DNA of 64,000 bases from Verrucomicrobiota bacterium (GCA_017301995.1 JAFLEH010000011.1:120511-184510); one strand, 5' to 3'. Shown: positions 16,714 to 24,627, numbered from the stretch's first letter. Numbers and translations: made by a program. Notes: generated by a model from the letters alone, not told the origin.

Positions 16714-17212
16714 CTTGATTTTTCTCTGCAATCCACGAGTTACCGGATGGATCTCGCTGCAGTGACTCCTTGAAGTCAGCCTCCCATCCAATGTAAGTCG
16801 CCCAAACTGCACGAGAGGCGTCGAACGGGTTGCTCTCACTGCCGCAATGACCATAGAGCTCGGAGATCGACCGCTTGAAAATCCCGAGAAGACCATCCGC
16901 CTGAGCGGTCTTCATGTCATCCTCAGTCGCAAACGTAATCGTGAAAGTGGGATAGCCGTAGCTCGATCCCGTCTTCAGGATTGGTTCGGGATAATCGAGA
17001 TCTGTGAATGCTGCTCTGAAAGCGACCATTAAGCGCGCCTTCTCTTTCCTTGAGTGAACGATGCATACGGCTGCCCAGAAAGCAACCACCCCTCCAACTC
17101 CAAAGAGGAAGGCTCGATCCACGAAACATGCCAATGCACCCAGAGTGATCAGCAACAGAAAGACTCCGAGACACCCTCTCTGAAAAAGCTTTGCCTCATG
17201 TGCAGGATCCAT
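16670..17212 (-). CDS. unknown membrane protein, cassette gene
   Basis: This is a 180-residue protein. Two membrane segments lie near the N-terminus (GCLGVFLLLITLGALACFV and AFLFGVGGVVAFWAAVCIV), followed by a cytoplasmic domain with no family that I recognise. The start MDPAHEAK at 17212 lies just past an attC R' box. An ATG at 17239 would put nine residues inside the recombination site. The C-terminal tail, rich in Gly, Ala and Arg, is encoded by attC sequence, as often happens for cassette genes. Confidence 0.65.
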   Translation of the reverse strand: MDPAHEAKLFQRGCLGVFLLLITLGALACFVDRAFLFGVGGVVAFWAAVCIVHSRKEKARLMVAFRAAFTDLDYPEPILKTGSSYGYPTFTITFATEDDMKTAQADGLLGIFKRSISELYGHCGSESNPFDASRAVWATYIGWEADFKESLQRDPSGNSWIAEKNQGATSRAGGNGKQAR

Positions 17213-17217
17213 TTCTT

Positions 17218-17306
17218 GCAGAACGTCTAGCTCATCCACGGCGGGGAAGGAAGCCCGAATTCAAACTTGAGCGTTGCCCGCCGTTGGATGGAGCGTCTTG
17301 TTAGCC
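17218..17306 (-). other. attC-like cassette recombination site
   Basis: On the minus strand this 89-bp site starts with GGCTAAC followed by AAGAC (R'', 17300-17306) and ends with GTTCTGC (R', 17218-17224). The arms CTCCATCCAACGGCGGG and CCCCGCCGTGGATGAG pair well. Confidence 0.8.
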
Positions 17307-17816
17307 GATTGTTTGAATTACTTCTCGGCAGTGTTTGCGCACGATTGACTCAACGTCTTCTAGCTGCTGTCGAGCGTCAAATTGCGCCTGCATGGAGTAG
17401 GCAATCTGTTCAAGGGGTGAGTTACGATACCCGAAACGGACCAAACCTACTCCATAGGCTAAAAGAAACTTCTCTGGTCCTAATTCATTCCACTGAATTA
17501 TATGGATCATCTCATGGAAGTGAAGCGACTCATTCCTGCTCGTCGCGAAAAAGGTATCCTTGTATGTGATCCCACCATAATTCCCACCCTCGAAGAAGCT
17601 AAGCGCCCCGAGGCCAAGGTCACTCAAGGGAGGAGATTCGATCCGCGGAACCAACACGTAGTATGAACTCTCAAGAAGCTGGGAGGAAAAGTAGCCAGGC
17701 AACCGCGAAAATCCGGCGTCGGATAGGCGGACTTTCGAATTCGCGTGTTTGGCAATATAGCCGTCGATCCACGAGTTTACCGAAGGCAGGGCGGCGATCA
17801 AAATGTTGATGTCCAT
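17301..17816 (-). CDS. putative HExxH zinc metallopeptidase-like protein, cassette gene
   Basis: This is a 171-residue protein. The stretch HFHEMIHIIQW (His-Glu at about residues 101-105) matches the HExxH zinc-binding and catalytic motif of metallopeptidases. A downstream acidic or His third ligand is not certain; ERA-like or GYRNSP regions follow. There is no signal peptide, so a cytoplasmic role is likely. It starts eight bases after the R' box of repeat copy 2, and its stop lies inside the attC at 17218-17306. The family is not recognised, so peptidase activity is inferred from the motif and its position only. Confidence 0.65.
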   Translation of the reverse strand: MDINILIAALPSVNSWIDGYIAKHANSKVRLSDAGFSRLPGYFSSQLLESSYYVLVPRIESPPLSDLGLGALSFFEGGNYGGITYKDTFFATSRNESLHFHEMIHIIQWNELGPEKFLLAYGVGLVRFGYRNSPLEQIAYSMQAQFDARQQLEDVESIVRKHCREVIQTIG

Positions 17817-17823
17817 ATTCTTT

Positions 17824-18163
17824 GGCTAACGTATTTATTCGTAGCATGTCGGGAAGTGATATCCGGACGGGTGCTCGGGTTGGAGGGTGGGCGGAATCCG
17901 TTGACATTGCAAGGATTTTTCCGTCCGGCGTGCGTATATCAGGCGGGGAAGCCGGACGGTTTCCGGGTGGGCTGCCCTGGCGGATATACGCACTCGCGCG
18001 GGTTTTTCCGGAGAAATTGGCAGGGCGGATCGCATGGGGCGCGGGTGGTCGGCGGGGCGGTGGTGCCGCGGTTTTGTGTTATTTGTTATTGGTTATTTGG
18101 GGGCACTGCGCTTCTTCAGCCGCGATTTTCGATCTCCAATCCCCTTGGCGGGCTTGGCGGTGA
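17824..18163 (-). repeat. attC-associated 350-bp repeat, copy 2
   Basis: This is the second copy of the non-coding repeat and is very similar to copy 1. On the minus strand it ends in the R'-like box GTTAGCC (17824-17830), eight bases before the start of the HExxH gene. The hairpin arms GTGCGTATATC and GATATACGCAC are intact (17930-17993). The far end carries CCAATCCCCTTGGCGGGC, shared with copy 3 but altered in copy 1. No R'' box is found between it and the preceding gene. Confidence 0.75.
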
Positions 18164-18190
18164 TATTTCCTGGCGTGGCCTGGCAAGCCG

Positions 18191-18739
18191 CTACCTGGAG
18201 TGCTTCTCGGATTGGGGTTTGTCGCTGTCCTCCAACTTCGACTCGGGGAGGGTAGCGGCATGTTCGGCTTGATGAATGAGTGGAAGAAGCTCACGCAGGA
18301 AGGATGTGTCGCGAACCGTCATCGGCCCGTAGCCTTCGGAAGAAATACGGGCGGCTCCGGCAGTAACGTCGTACCTGAGCTTCGTAAGCCCGCTTCCGCC
18401 GAGAAACACCAAATCGAAGTGATCTGCGAACAGCAAACGCCCCTCGTTCGAGCAGGATGGCAGGTCTGCGGCAAGCGCGTCGCCCAATCTCCTGGCATCC
18501 GATTGCGACAGCCCGAATGTGATCCCGGAGGGCCCGCGTTCGCCGATTGAGTATGATACCATCACGGCACGGGAATCGCGCAACCACCCGGTGATGGGTG
18601 TTGTCCCCACAGGCTGAACGACCGGGCGGGGAGCCGAGTCGTCCTTGCCGCGTCCGGCAATGCTGAATAGGCCCGTTACATACCCCAGCGCAAATCCGCA
18701 GGCGGCGCAGAGGACTGCCGTGAATGTCTTGCCGGTCAT
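18191..18739 (-). CDS. unknown membrane-anchored or secreted protein, cassette gene
   Basis: This 182-residue protein has an N-terminal hydrophobic segment (FTAVLCAACGFALGYVTGLF) that could be an anchor or signal peptide, then a mixed alpha/beta domain (for example SDARRLGDALAADLP and LVFLGGSGLTKLRYD). It is unassigned. The ATG at 18739 is chosen because it lies just beyond an attC R' box; starts at 18763 or 18823 would lie in that site. The final 65 or so coding bases, the stop and a little flanking DNA are homologous to the 3' end of the gene at 12014-12580. Confidence 0.65.
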   Translation of the reverse strand: MTGKTFTAVLCAACGFALGYVTGLFSIAGRGKDDSAPRPVVQPVGTTPITGWLRDSRAVMVSYSIGERGPSGITFGLSQSDARRLGDALAADLPSCSNEGRLLFADHFDLVFLGGSGLTKLRYDVTAGAARISSEGYGPMTVRDTSFLRELLPLIHQAEHAATLPESKLEDSDKPQSEKHSR

Positions 18740-18747
18740 CTTCAACT

Positions 18748-18840
18748 GCCGAACGTCGATCATTGGGTTTGGAATGTGGTCGCGAGATCTCATCGAAAAT
18801 GGGTGGCTTGTAGGGGGTGTCACGACGCGGCGTGTTCACC
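18748..18840 (-). other. attC-like cassette recombination site (degenerate arms)
   Basis: On the minus strand the R'' box is GGTGAAC (18834-18840) and the R' box is GTTCGGC (18748-18754). The R'' half resembles the sites at 13126 and 13798 (GTGACA...CATCGA blocks), but the two inner arms pair poorly, so the site may be a hybrid or decayed. Confidence 0.55.
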
Positions 18841-19260
18841 TGACGTTGGTTGTAGCCGCTTGTGCAAATAGTGCCTTGCGTGACCGCCCGTGAAGTGATC
18901 GAGTGTTCCGAATTCCGTATAGCCGTGCTTCAGGTAAAATCCCAGGGCTTGAAAGCTATATGTGTCGAGAAGGGCATACTGGCACCCCCTTTGGACCGCC
19001 TCACTCTCCGCGGCCCGCAAAACAGCGGTTGCCCGGCCTTGGTTCCGGTAGGAATCGGCAACCCAAAGGAATGCGATGTCCAGGTAATTCCAATAGGTCT
19101 TTCCCGTCAGGCCGGCTATGATTTCGCCACCAGCCAGGCGATCAAAGACGAAGAGAGGTCTGACGTCCTCCGGCATGTGCTTGGGATTGAATCCCCGGGT
19201 TCCCTCGATTATCCGCGCCTCGTCCCCTGGATTGGGATTTGATGTTATTTCAAGACTCAT
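18820..19260 (-). CDS. GNAT family N-acetyltransferase, cassette gene
   Basis: This is a 146-residue acetyl-CoA-dependent N-acetyltransferase-like protein. The segment FLWVADSYRNQGRATAVL carries the GNAT motif A pyrophosphate-binding pattern (R-N-Q-G-R-A), and LDTYSFQALGFYLKHGYTEF matches the family's C-terminal motif B with its GFYxKxGY pattern. GNAT genes are among the most frequent recognisable integron cassette cargo. The start is placed at the edge of the next attC, and the stop falls within the attC at 18748-18840. The acceptor substrate is unknown. Confidence 0.88.
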   Translation of the reverse strand: MSLEITSNPNPGDEARIIEGTRGFNPKHMPEDVRPLFVFDRLAGGEIIAGLTGKTYWNYLDIAFLWVADSYRNQGRATAVLRAAESEAVQRGCQYALLDTYSFQALGFYLKHGYTEFGTLDHFTGGHARHYLHKRLQPTSGEHAAS

Positions 19261-19266
19261 TTCTTT

Positions 19267-19363
19267 GGTGCAAGGATGATGCGCGCCAGCCGGCGCGGTT
19301 GAAGGGATGTTGAAAGGAAATTGAAGTGCTTATGGCCGGTGGGCGCGCCACGATTTGTTCGCC
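19267..19363 (-). other. attC-like cassette recombination site (degenerate R')
   Basis: On the minus strand the R'' box is GGCGAAC (19357-19363), and the arms GGCGCGCCCACCGGCC and GCCGGCTGGCGCGC pair strongly. The R' side reads CTTGCACC instead of GTTNNNN, so the recombination point may be inactive. Confidence 0.65.
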
Positions 19364-19782
19364 TGTTGTATTCTGTTGTTCAGGGACTTCGCCAGCTTGG
19401 AGAATCCAAAAAGAGAGGAACTCGGCAGGAACATGATGCGCCTGCCAAAAGCGGAGTCCCGCCGAAGATGCAGACATACTCCCGCTGGCGCAATTATGGT
19501 CGAAGTAACCACTCGTATGTCGATTAGCTCAATCGATTCCTCAAGACCACGATTCACAACCAACAATCGATCGCCCGCATCGGTTACTTTGTCCACGTAT
19601 TCAGCATGTCCTTTTGCGAAGTGAGCCACGAGCAAGCCGATGGCAAATCCAATCGGAATCGCCAAAACCACTGAAATACTTTGGCTTAGGGTCAGTGAAG
19701 TTATCAGGCCCGCAAATCCACCTGAGAGCACCGGGAAGACTCTCTTTAGGAAAAACGTTGCTGCTGAGGTGAGCTTTTTCAT
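19330..19782 (-). CDS. unknown membrane protein, first cassette gene
   Basis: This 150-residue protein has two N-terminal membrane segments (FPVLSGGFAGLITSLTL and ISVVLAIPIGFAIGLLVAHF), a soluble middle part and an Arg/Lys-rich C-terminus that reads into an attC. It is not recognised. It starts seven bases after the R'-like box of repeat copy 3, so it would be the first gene of the array if transcription enters from the right. Confidence 0.65.
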   Translation of the reverse strand: MKKLTSAATFFLKRVFPVLSGGFAGLITSLTLSQSISVVLAIPIGFAIGLLVAHFAKGHAEYVDKVTDAGDRLLVVNRGLEESIELIDIRVVTSTIIAPAGVCLHLRRDSAFGRRIMFLPSSSLFGFSKLAKSLNNRIQQANKSWRAHRP

Positions 19783-19789
19783 TCCTTCG

Positions 19790-20133
19790 TCCTAACAGTG
19801 GTGATTTGCGGCATGTCGGGAAGTGATATCCGGACGGTTGCTCGGGAGGGAAGGTGGGCGGAATCCGTTGGTATTGCAAGGTTTTTCCGAGAAATGGTGC
19901 GACTATCAGGGGGGGGGACGGTTTCCGGTTGGGCTGCCCTGGCGGATATACGCACTCGCGCGGGTGTTTCCGAAGGAATTGGCGGGGCGGATCGCATGGG
20001 GCGCGGGTGGTCGGCGGGGCGGTGGTGCCGCGGTTTTGTGTTATTTGTTATTGGTTATTTTGGGGCACTGCGCTTCTTCAGCCGCGATTTTCGATCTCCA
20101 ATCCCCTTGGCGGGCTTGGCGGCTTGGCGGTGA
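19790..20133 (-). repeat. attC-associated 350-bp repeat, copy 3
   Basis: This is the rightmost copy, at the outer edge of the cassette array. On the minus strand it ends in GTTAGGA (19790-19796), an R'-like box, just before the first cassette gene. One hairpin arm has decayed (GTGCGACTATC in place of GTGCGTATATC), and a run of nine G follows. The remainder, including CTTGCAATAC and the TTATTGGTTATTTT stretch, matches copies 1 and 2. Its position is where the leader (attI and cassette promoter) of a complete integron would be expected. Confidence 0.7.
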
Positions 20134-20173
20134 ATATTATCGGCTGGGGTGAGCTTGATCTTGCAGGCTGGCG

Positions 20174-20220
20174 GACTGAAGTCCGCGCTCCGTTAGACGC
20201 CGACTGAAGTCCGCGCTCCG
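20174..20220. repeat. 19-bp direct repeat pair
   Basis: The sequence GACTGAAGTCCGCGCTCCG is present twice, nine bases apart. Its core GGACTGAAGTCC is palindromic. This motif is a common dispersed repeat type in GC-rich environmental bacteria (recalled, not searched). Confidence 0.6.
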
Positions 20221-20414
20221 AGAGGAGCTTCCACAATCTCCGATCTTCTATCACCTTCGCGGACTTGGCGTCTTGGCGGTGAATTTTCCCGGTTGACGGG
20301 GGCCTGGGAGGCCACGCTCTCACGAGCGCGGCTACGATGGGGTTATTGGTTATTTGTTATTGGTTATAAGGGAGCGGTGCTCTTTTTCATCCACAATCCA
20401 CGATCTTCCATCCA

Positions 20415-20456
20415 CGATCTCCGATTCCCGATCTCCGATTCCCGATCTCCGATTCC
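20415..20456. repeat. 14-bp tandem repeat, three units
   Basis: Three exact head-to-tail copies of CGATCTCCGATTCC are followed by degenerate CGATCTT units. There are no spacers, so this is not a CRISPR array. Confidence 0.75.
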
Positions 20457-20566
20457 CGATCTTCGATCTTCGATCCCCTTGGCGGCGGATTTCTTCGGAC
20501 GGGGGTGGGCTGGGCTGAAAGAACCGGGTGATTTCCGGCGTTGCGGGAGGCGTGTTCCGCCACCTG

Positions 20567-21592
20567 ATGACGCTCCGTTCCGGAATCCCGATTCTGCTTC
20601 TGCCGCTGCTCGCGGTGGCGGGAGGCGCGCAGGATGGGCCGAAGGCGCCTGACGCGGCGCTGAAGGCGGAGGTCCATGTGGTGAAGCGCGAGGCGTTCCG
20701 GCAGACGGTCTCCACGGTGGGCACGCTGCGGGCAAACGAAACCGTCCAGGTGGCATCCGAGCTTTCCCGCCGGCTTGAGAAGATCCACGTTACCGAGGGC
20801 GGCGAGGTGGCGGCCGGGGAGTTGCTATTCAAACTGGACGACAGCGATCTGGCGGCGGAACTCGGCGAGATCGACGTCCGGATGGAATTGGCGCGGGCGA
20901 ACAAAAAACGCGTGGACAATCTGGTAACGCGCAGCGCGATCAGCCAGCAGGAGATCGATATTTCGAAGAACGAACTCAATCTGTTGGAGGCCCAGCGGAG
21001 AACCAAGGCGGTGCAGATCGCCAAGACCGAGATCCGCGCGCCCTTCGCCGGGAGGGTGGGCGTCCGGCAGGTGAGCGAGGGCGCGCTGGTCACCCCGGCC
21101 ACACCGCTGATCACTCTGCAGGATGTTTCCCGCATCAAGGTGGATTTCCCGCTGCCGGAACGCTACGCGGGCGAAATCCGGAACGGTCAGAAATTCACCT
21201 TCACGGTGGCGGGAAACGCGCGGGTCTTCGAGGGCGCGGTGGCGGTGATCGAACCGGCGATCGACGCGACGACGCGGAGCTTGTTGGTGCGTGGCGTGTG
21301 TTCGGAGCCGCGCGGACTGCTGCCCGGCGGGTTTGCGGAAGTGACGCTGGTTCTGGATGGTGAGGCTTCCGGTTTCATGGTTCCCAGCCAGGCGCTGGTG
21401 CCCTCGCCGCGCGGTCAGGCGGTCTATGTGATCGCGGACGGCAAGGCGCGCCTGCAAACCGTGGAAATCGGTGTCCGCACGGACGACCGGGTGCAGGTGC
21501 TCCGGGGATTGAACGAAGGCGAGGCGGTGGCGGTCACCAACCTGCCGCGGATCCGCCCCGGCGTGGCGGTTAGCGTGACGACATCCCCATGA
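20567..21592 (+). CDS. RND efflux system membrane fusion protein
   Basis: This 341-residue periplasmic adaptor links an RND pump to an outer-membrane channel. The signal peptide (SGIPILLLPLLAVAGGAQ) is followed by the lipoyl-like half motif (STVGTLRANETVQVASELS), a helical hairpin (about residues 80-150), the second lipoyl half (IRAPFAGRVGVRQVSEGALV) and the beta-barrel domain. The ATG at 20567 leaves the signal peptide at the N-terminus; a 13-residue extension is less likely. It overlaps the transporter gene by four bases (ATGA), so the two are translationally coupled. No outer-membrane factor gene is adjacent. The substrate is unknown. Confidence 0.92.
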   Translation: MTLRSGIPILLLPLLAVAGGAQDGPKAPDAALKAEVHVVKREAFRQTVSTVGTLRANETVQVASELSRRLEKIHVTEGGEVAAGELLFKLDDSDLAAELGEIDVRMELARANKKRVDNLVTRSAISQQEIDISKNELNLLEAQRRTKAVQIAKTEIRAPFAGRVGVRQVSEGALVTPATPLITLQDVSRIKVDFPLPERYAGEIRNGQKFTFTVAGNARVFEGAVAVIEPAIDATTRSLLVRGVCSEPRGLLPGGFAEVTLVLDGEASGFMVPSQALVPSPRGQAVYVIADGKARLQTVEIGVRTDDRVQVLRGLNEGEAVAVTNLPRIRPGVAVSVTTSP

Positions 21593-24500
21593 GTCTGTCC
21601 GAAGTCAGCATCCGGCGGCCGGTCCTGGCGATCGTGATGTCGCTCATCATCGTGATCTTCGGCCTGGCGGGGTTCTGGTTTCTCGCCGTGCGCGAGTATC
21701 CGGCCGTCGATCCGCCGATCGTCACGGTGCAGACCAACTACCCCGGCGCGAACCCCGAGGTGGTCGCCTCACAGATCACCGAACCGTTGGAGCAGGTGAT
21801 CAACGGGATCGCGGGGATCCGCACGCTTTCGTCGGAGTCGCGCGAGGAACGCAGCAGCATCACCGTGGAGTTCACCCTGGACTCCGATCTGGACGCGGCC
21901 GCCAATGACGTGAGGGACCGTGTGGCGCGCGCCGCGCGGTCGCTGCCGGTGGACGCGGATCCGCCCGTGGTGACCAAGGCGGACGCGGATTCCTCGCCGA
22001 TCCTGTTTCTATCCATGGAGAGCGACCGCAGGGGGGTCCTCGAGGTTTCGGATCTGGCCGACCGGCTGGTCCGCGAGCGGATGGAAACGATTCCGGGCGT
22101 TTCGTCGGTTAGAATATTCGGTGAGAAACGCTATGCGATGCGGCTGTGGATGGACCCGGTGAAACTGGCGGTCCACGGAGTGACTCCCGCCGAGGTGCAG
22201 GCGGCGCTCAAGGCCCAGAACATCGACTTGCCGAGCGGCCGGCTGGAAGGATCCAACAACGAGCTTTCGCTGCGCACGCTCGGGAGGCTGGCCACGCCCG
22301 CGGACTTCGACAACCTGATCGTCAAGCGTGAGAACGGCCGGCAGATTCTGTTCAGCGACATCGGCTATGCCGAACTGGGAGCGGAGAACCTCCGCAACGG
22401 GTTCAAGAGCGACGGCGTTTACCGGATCGGAGTGGCGGTGATCCCGCAGCCCAACACCAACGCGATCGCCATCGCCGACGAGTTCCACCGGCGCCTCGAA
22501 CAGGTGAAAAAGGAAGTGCCCGAGGATGTCAGGGTGGAGATCGGCTATGATTTCACCCGGTTTGTGCGGAGATCCGTGGCGGAGGTGAAGGAAACGCTGG
22601 CGATCGCCTTCGGCCTGGTGGCGCTGATCATCTTCCTGTTCCTGCGCGACTGGCGATCCACGCTGATACCGGTGATCGCGATTCCGGTTAGCATCGTGTC
22701 CGGGTTCTTCATCATGTATGTGGCCGGTTATTCGATCAACGTGCTCACCCTGGTGGCGATCGTGCTGGCGATCGGTCTGGTGTGCGACGACGCGATCGTG
22801 GTGCTGGAGAACATCTATCGGAAAATCGAGGACGGGATGTCGCCGCTGGAGGCCGCGCTCGCCGGTTCGCGGGAGATCTATTTTGCGGTGATCGTGACCA
22901 CGATTTCGCTGGCGGCGGTGTTTCTGCCGGTGGTATTTCTATCCGGGCTAACGGGGAGGCTGTTCCGGGAGTTCGGGATCACGCTGGCGGGGTGCGTGCT
23001 GGTTTCCGCGTTTGTGGCGCTCACGCTTTCGCCGATGATGTGCCGGTTTCTGCTGAGGCGGCACGGGGTGGGGGAGAACCGGCTGCACCGCGCCACGGAG
23101 CCGCTGTTCCGGATGATGGCGGCGGGTTACCGCGCCTGCCTCGCGCCGTTTCTGAGGTGGCGCTGGCTGGCATTGCCGGTTTTGTTGGGCAGCGGGGCGA
23201 TGATCTATCTGCTGGGGCGCGGCATTCCGCGCGAACTCGCGCCGCTGGAGGACCGCGAGAACATCCGGATCAGCGTGACCGCGCCCGAGGGAGCCACCGC
23301 CGAATACACCGAAAGCTGGCTCGACAAGATCGCGGCCTATGTGGAGGACCATGTGCCGGAGCATTCCCGATCATTCAGCATCGTGGGCGGCGGCGGGCGC
23401 TCGGACGCCAATTCCGGGGCGCAGAACCTCTATCTAACCGTCCCGGCGGAGCGCGGGCGCAGCCAGGCGAAAATCGCCGAGCAGATCACCCGCGACATGC
23501 AGGAATTCACCGGCGTGCGGGCGATCGCCACGCAGCCGCCCACGATCGGCGACCGGCGGGCCGGCCAGCCGCTATCGTATGTGTTGCAGGCCCCGGATTT
23601 CGAGTCGCTGGTCAAGGTGCTGCCGGATTTCCTAACCGAGGCGGGGAAAAGCCCGGTGCTGCGCCAGGTGGATGTGGACCTCAAGGTCAACCGGCCGGAG
23701 GGGGTGATCTCCATCAACCGCCGCAAGGCCGCCGAACTGGGAATCTCCGCGGAGGAGATCGCCCGCACCCTGGAGCTTGCCTACTCGGGACGGCGGTTCG
23801 GTTATTTCCTGAAAAACGGCCGCCAATACCAGATCATCGGCCAGATGCGGCGCGAGGACCGGAACGATCCGGGAGACCTGAAGAAACTCTTCGTCAAGAC
23901 CGCCGCCGGGGCGATGGTTTCGCTGGACAATCTGGTCACGTTTTCCGAGTCCGCGAGCCCGTCGGCGATCTTCCGATTCAACCGGGCGGTTTCCGCGACC
24001 ATCCAGGGCACACCCGCGCCCGGCAAGACGCTGGGAGACGGCATCGGGGAACTCGACCGCATCGCGAAGCGGGTGCTGCCGGAGAATTTCCGCACCGCGC
24101 TTTCCGGGCAGTCGCGCGATTTCGCGGAGAGTTCGTCGTCGCTGTGGTTCGCCTTCGCGCTGGCGCTGGTCCTGATCTATCTGGTTTTGGCGGCGCAGTT
24201 CGAGAGCTTCCGCGATCCGTTCATCATCATTCTAACCGTCCCGATGTCGGTGGCCGGCGCGCTGCTATCGCTCAAGCTGACCGGACAGACGCTCAACGTG
24301 TTCAGCCAGATCGGGATCATCATGCTGATTGGGATCGTGACCAAGAACGGCATCCTGATCGTGGAGTTCGCCAACCAGCGCAAGGCCGCGGGACTCGGCA
24401 AGGTGGAGGCGGTGCTGGACGCCGCGCTTGCCCGCTTCCGGCCGATTCTGATGACCAGCCTGGCGACGGTTTTCGGGATCCTGCCGATCGCACTGTCCGT

Positions 24501-24627
24501 CGGTTCGTCCGGCGGCTCCCGCCAGTCGATGGGCATCGCGGTGGTTGGCGGCCTGGTTTTTTCCGGTCTGCTCACCCTGTTTGTGGTGCCGGCGGTGTAT
24601 GCGGTGCTGTCGCGGAAAACCGGGTAG
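21589..24627 (+). CDS. RND efflux permease, hydrophobe/amphiphile (HAE1) type
   Basis: This 1012-residue inner-membrane proton antiporter exports drugs or other amphiphiles. It has the duplicated RND layout: TM1 at the N-terminus (SIRRPVLAIVMSLIIVIFG), large periplasmic loops at about 40-330 and 560-860, and two blocks of membrane helices. The paired aspartates of TM4 are present in GLVCDDAIVVLENI (about residue 399), as needed for proton relay. MISVQT-type porter motifs such as TVQTNYPGANPEVVASQI are visible. It is full length for the family and coupled to the adaptor gene. Closest in style to the MexF/AcrB group; specificity cannot be read from the sequence. Confidence 0.95.
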   Translation: MSLSEVSIRRPVLAIVMSLIIVIFGLAGFWFLAVREYPAVDPPIVTVQTNYPGANPEVVASQITEPLEQVINGIAGIRTLSSESREERSSITVEFTLDSDLDAAANDVRDRVARAARSLPVDADPPVVTKADADSSPILFLSMESDRRGVLEVSDLADRLVRERMETIPGVSSVRIFGEKRYAMRLWMDPVKLAVHGVTPAEVQAALKAQNIDLPSGRLEGSNNELSLRTLGRLATPADFDNLIVKRENGRQILFSDIGYAELGAENLRNGFKSDGVYRIGVAVIPQPNTNAIAIADEFHRRLEQVKKEVPEDVRVEIGYDFTRFVRRSVAEVKETLAIAFGLVALIIFLFLRDWRSTLIPVIAIPVSIVSGFFIMYVAGYSINVLTLVAIVLAIGLVCDDAIVVLENIYRKIEDGMSPLEAALAGSREIYFAVIVTTISLAAVFLPVVFLSGLTGRLFREFGITLAGCVLVSAFVALTLSPMMCRFLLRRHGVGENRLHRATEPLFRMMAAGYRACLAPFLRWRWLALPVLLGSGAMIYLLGRGIPRELAPLEDRENIRISVTAPEGATAEYTESWLDKIAAYVEDHVPEHSRSFSIVGGGGRSDANSGAQNLYLTVPAERGRSQAKIAEQITRDMQEFTGVRAIATQPPTIGDRRAGQPLSYVLQAPDFESLVKVLPDFLTEAGKSPVLRQVDVDLKVNRPEGVISINRRKAAELGISAEEIARTLELAYSGRRFGYFLKNGRQYQIIGQMRREDRNDPGDLKKLFVKTAAGAMVSLDNLVTFSESASPSAIFRFNRAVSATIQGTPAPGKTLGDGIGELDRIAKRVLPENFRTALSGQSRDFAESSSSLWFAFALALVLIYLVLAAQFESFRDPFIIILTVPMSVAGALLSLKLTGQTLNVFSQIGIIMLIGIVTKNGILIVEFANQRKAAGLGKVEAVLDAALARFRPILMTSLATVFGILPIALSVGSSGGSRQSMGIAVVGGLVFSGLLTLFVVPAVYAVLSRKTG

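Larger units (their letters stand above)
20134..20566. other. non-coding region with short repeats
   Basis: There is no gene between the last repeat copy and the RND operon. The region contains two copies of a 19-bp GACTGAAGTCCGCGCTCCG repeat (20174-20192 and 20202-20220) and three tandem copies of the 14-mer CGATCTCCGATTCC (20415-20456). It also has several ATTGGTTATTTG motifs. No integrase is present. Confidence 0.6.

Noticed and set aside
20415..20456. Possible CRISPR array
   Set aside because: The 14-bp units are contiguous and have no spacers or cas genes.
19797..20566. Integron integrase (intI) or attI at the right edge
   Set aside because: No frame with tyrosine-recombinase R..HxxR..Y motifs is present on either strand; only repeats were found.
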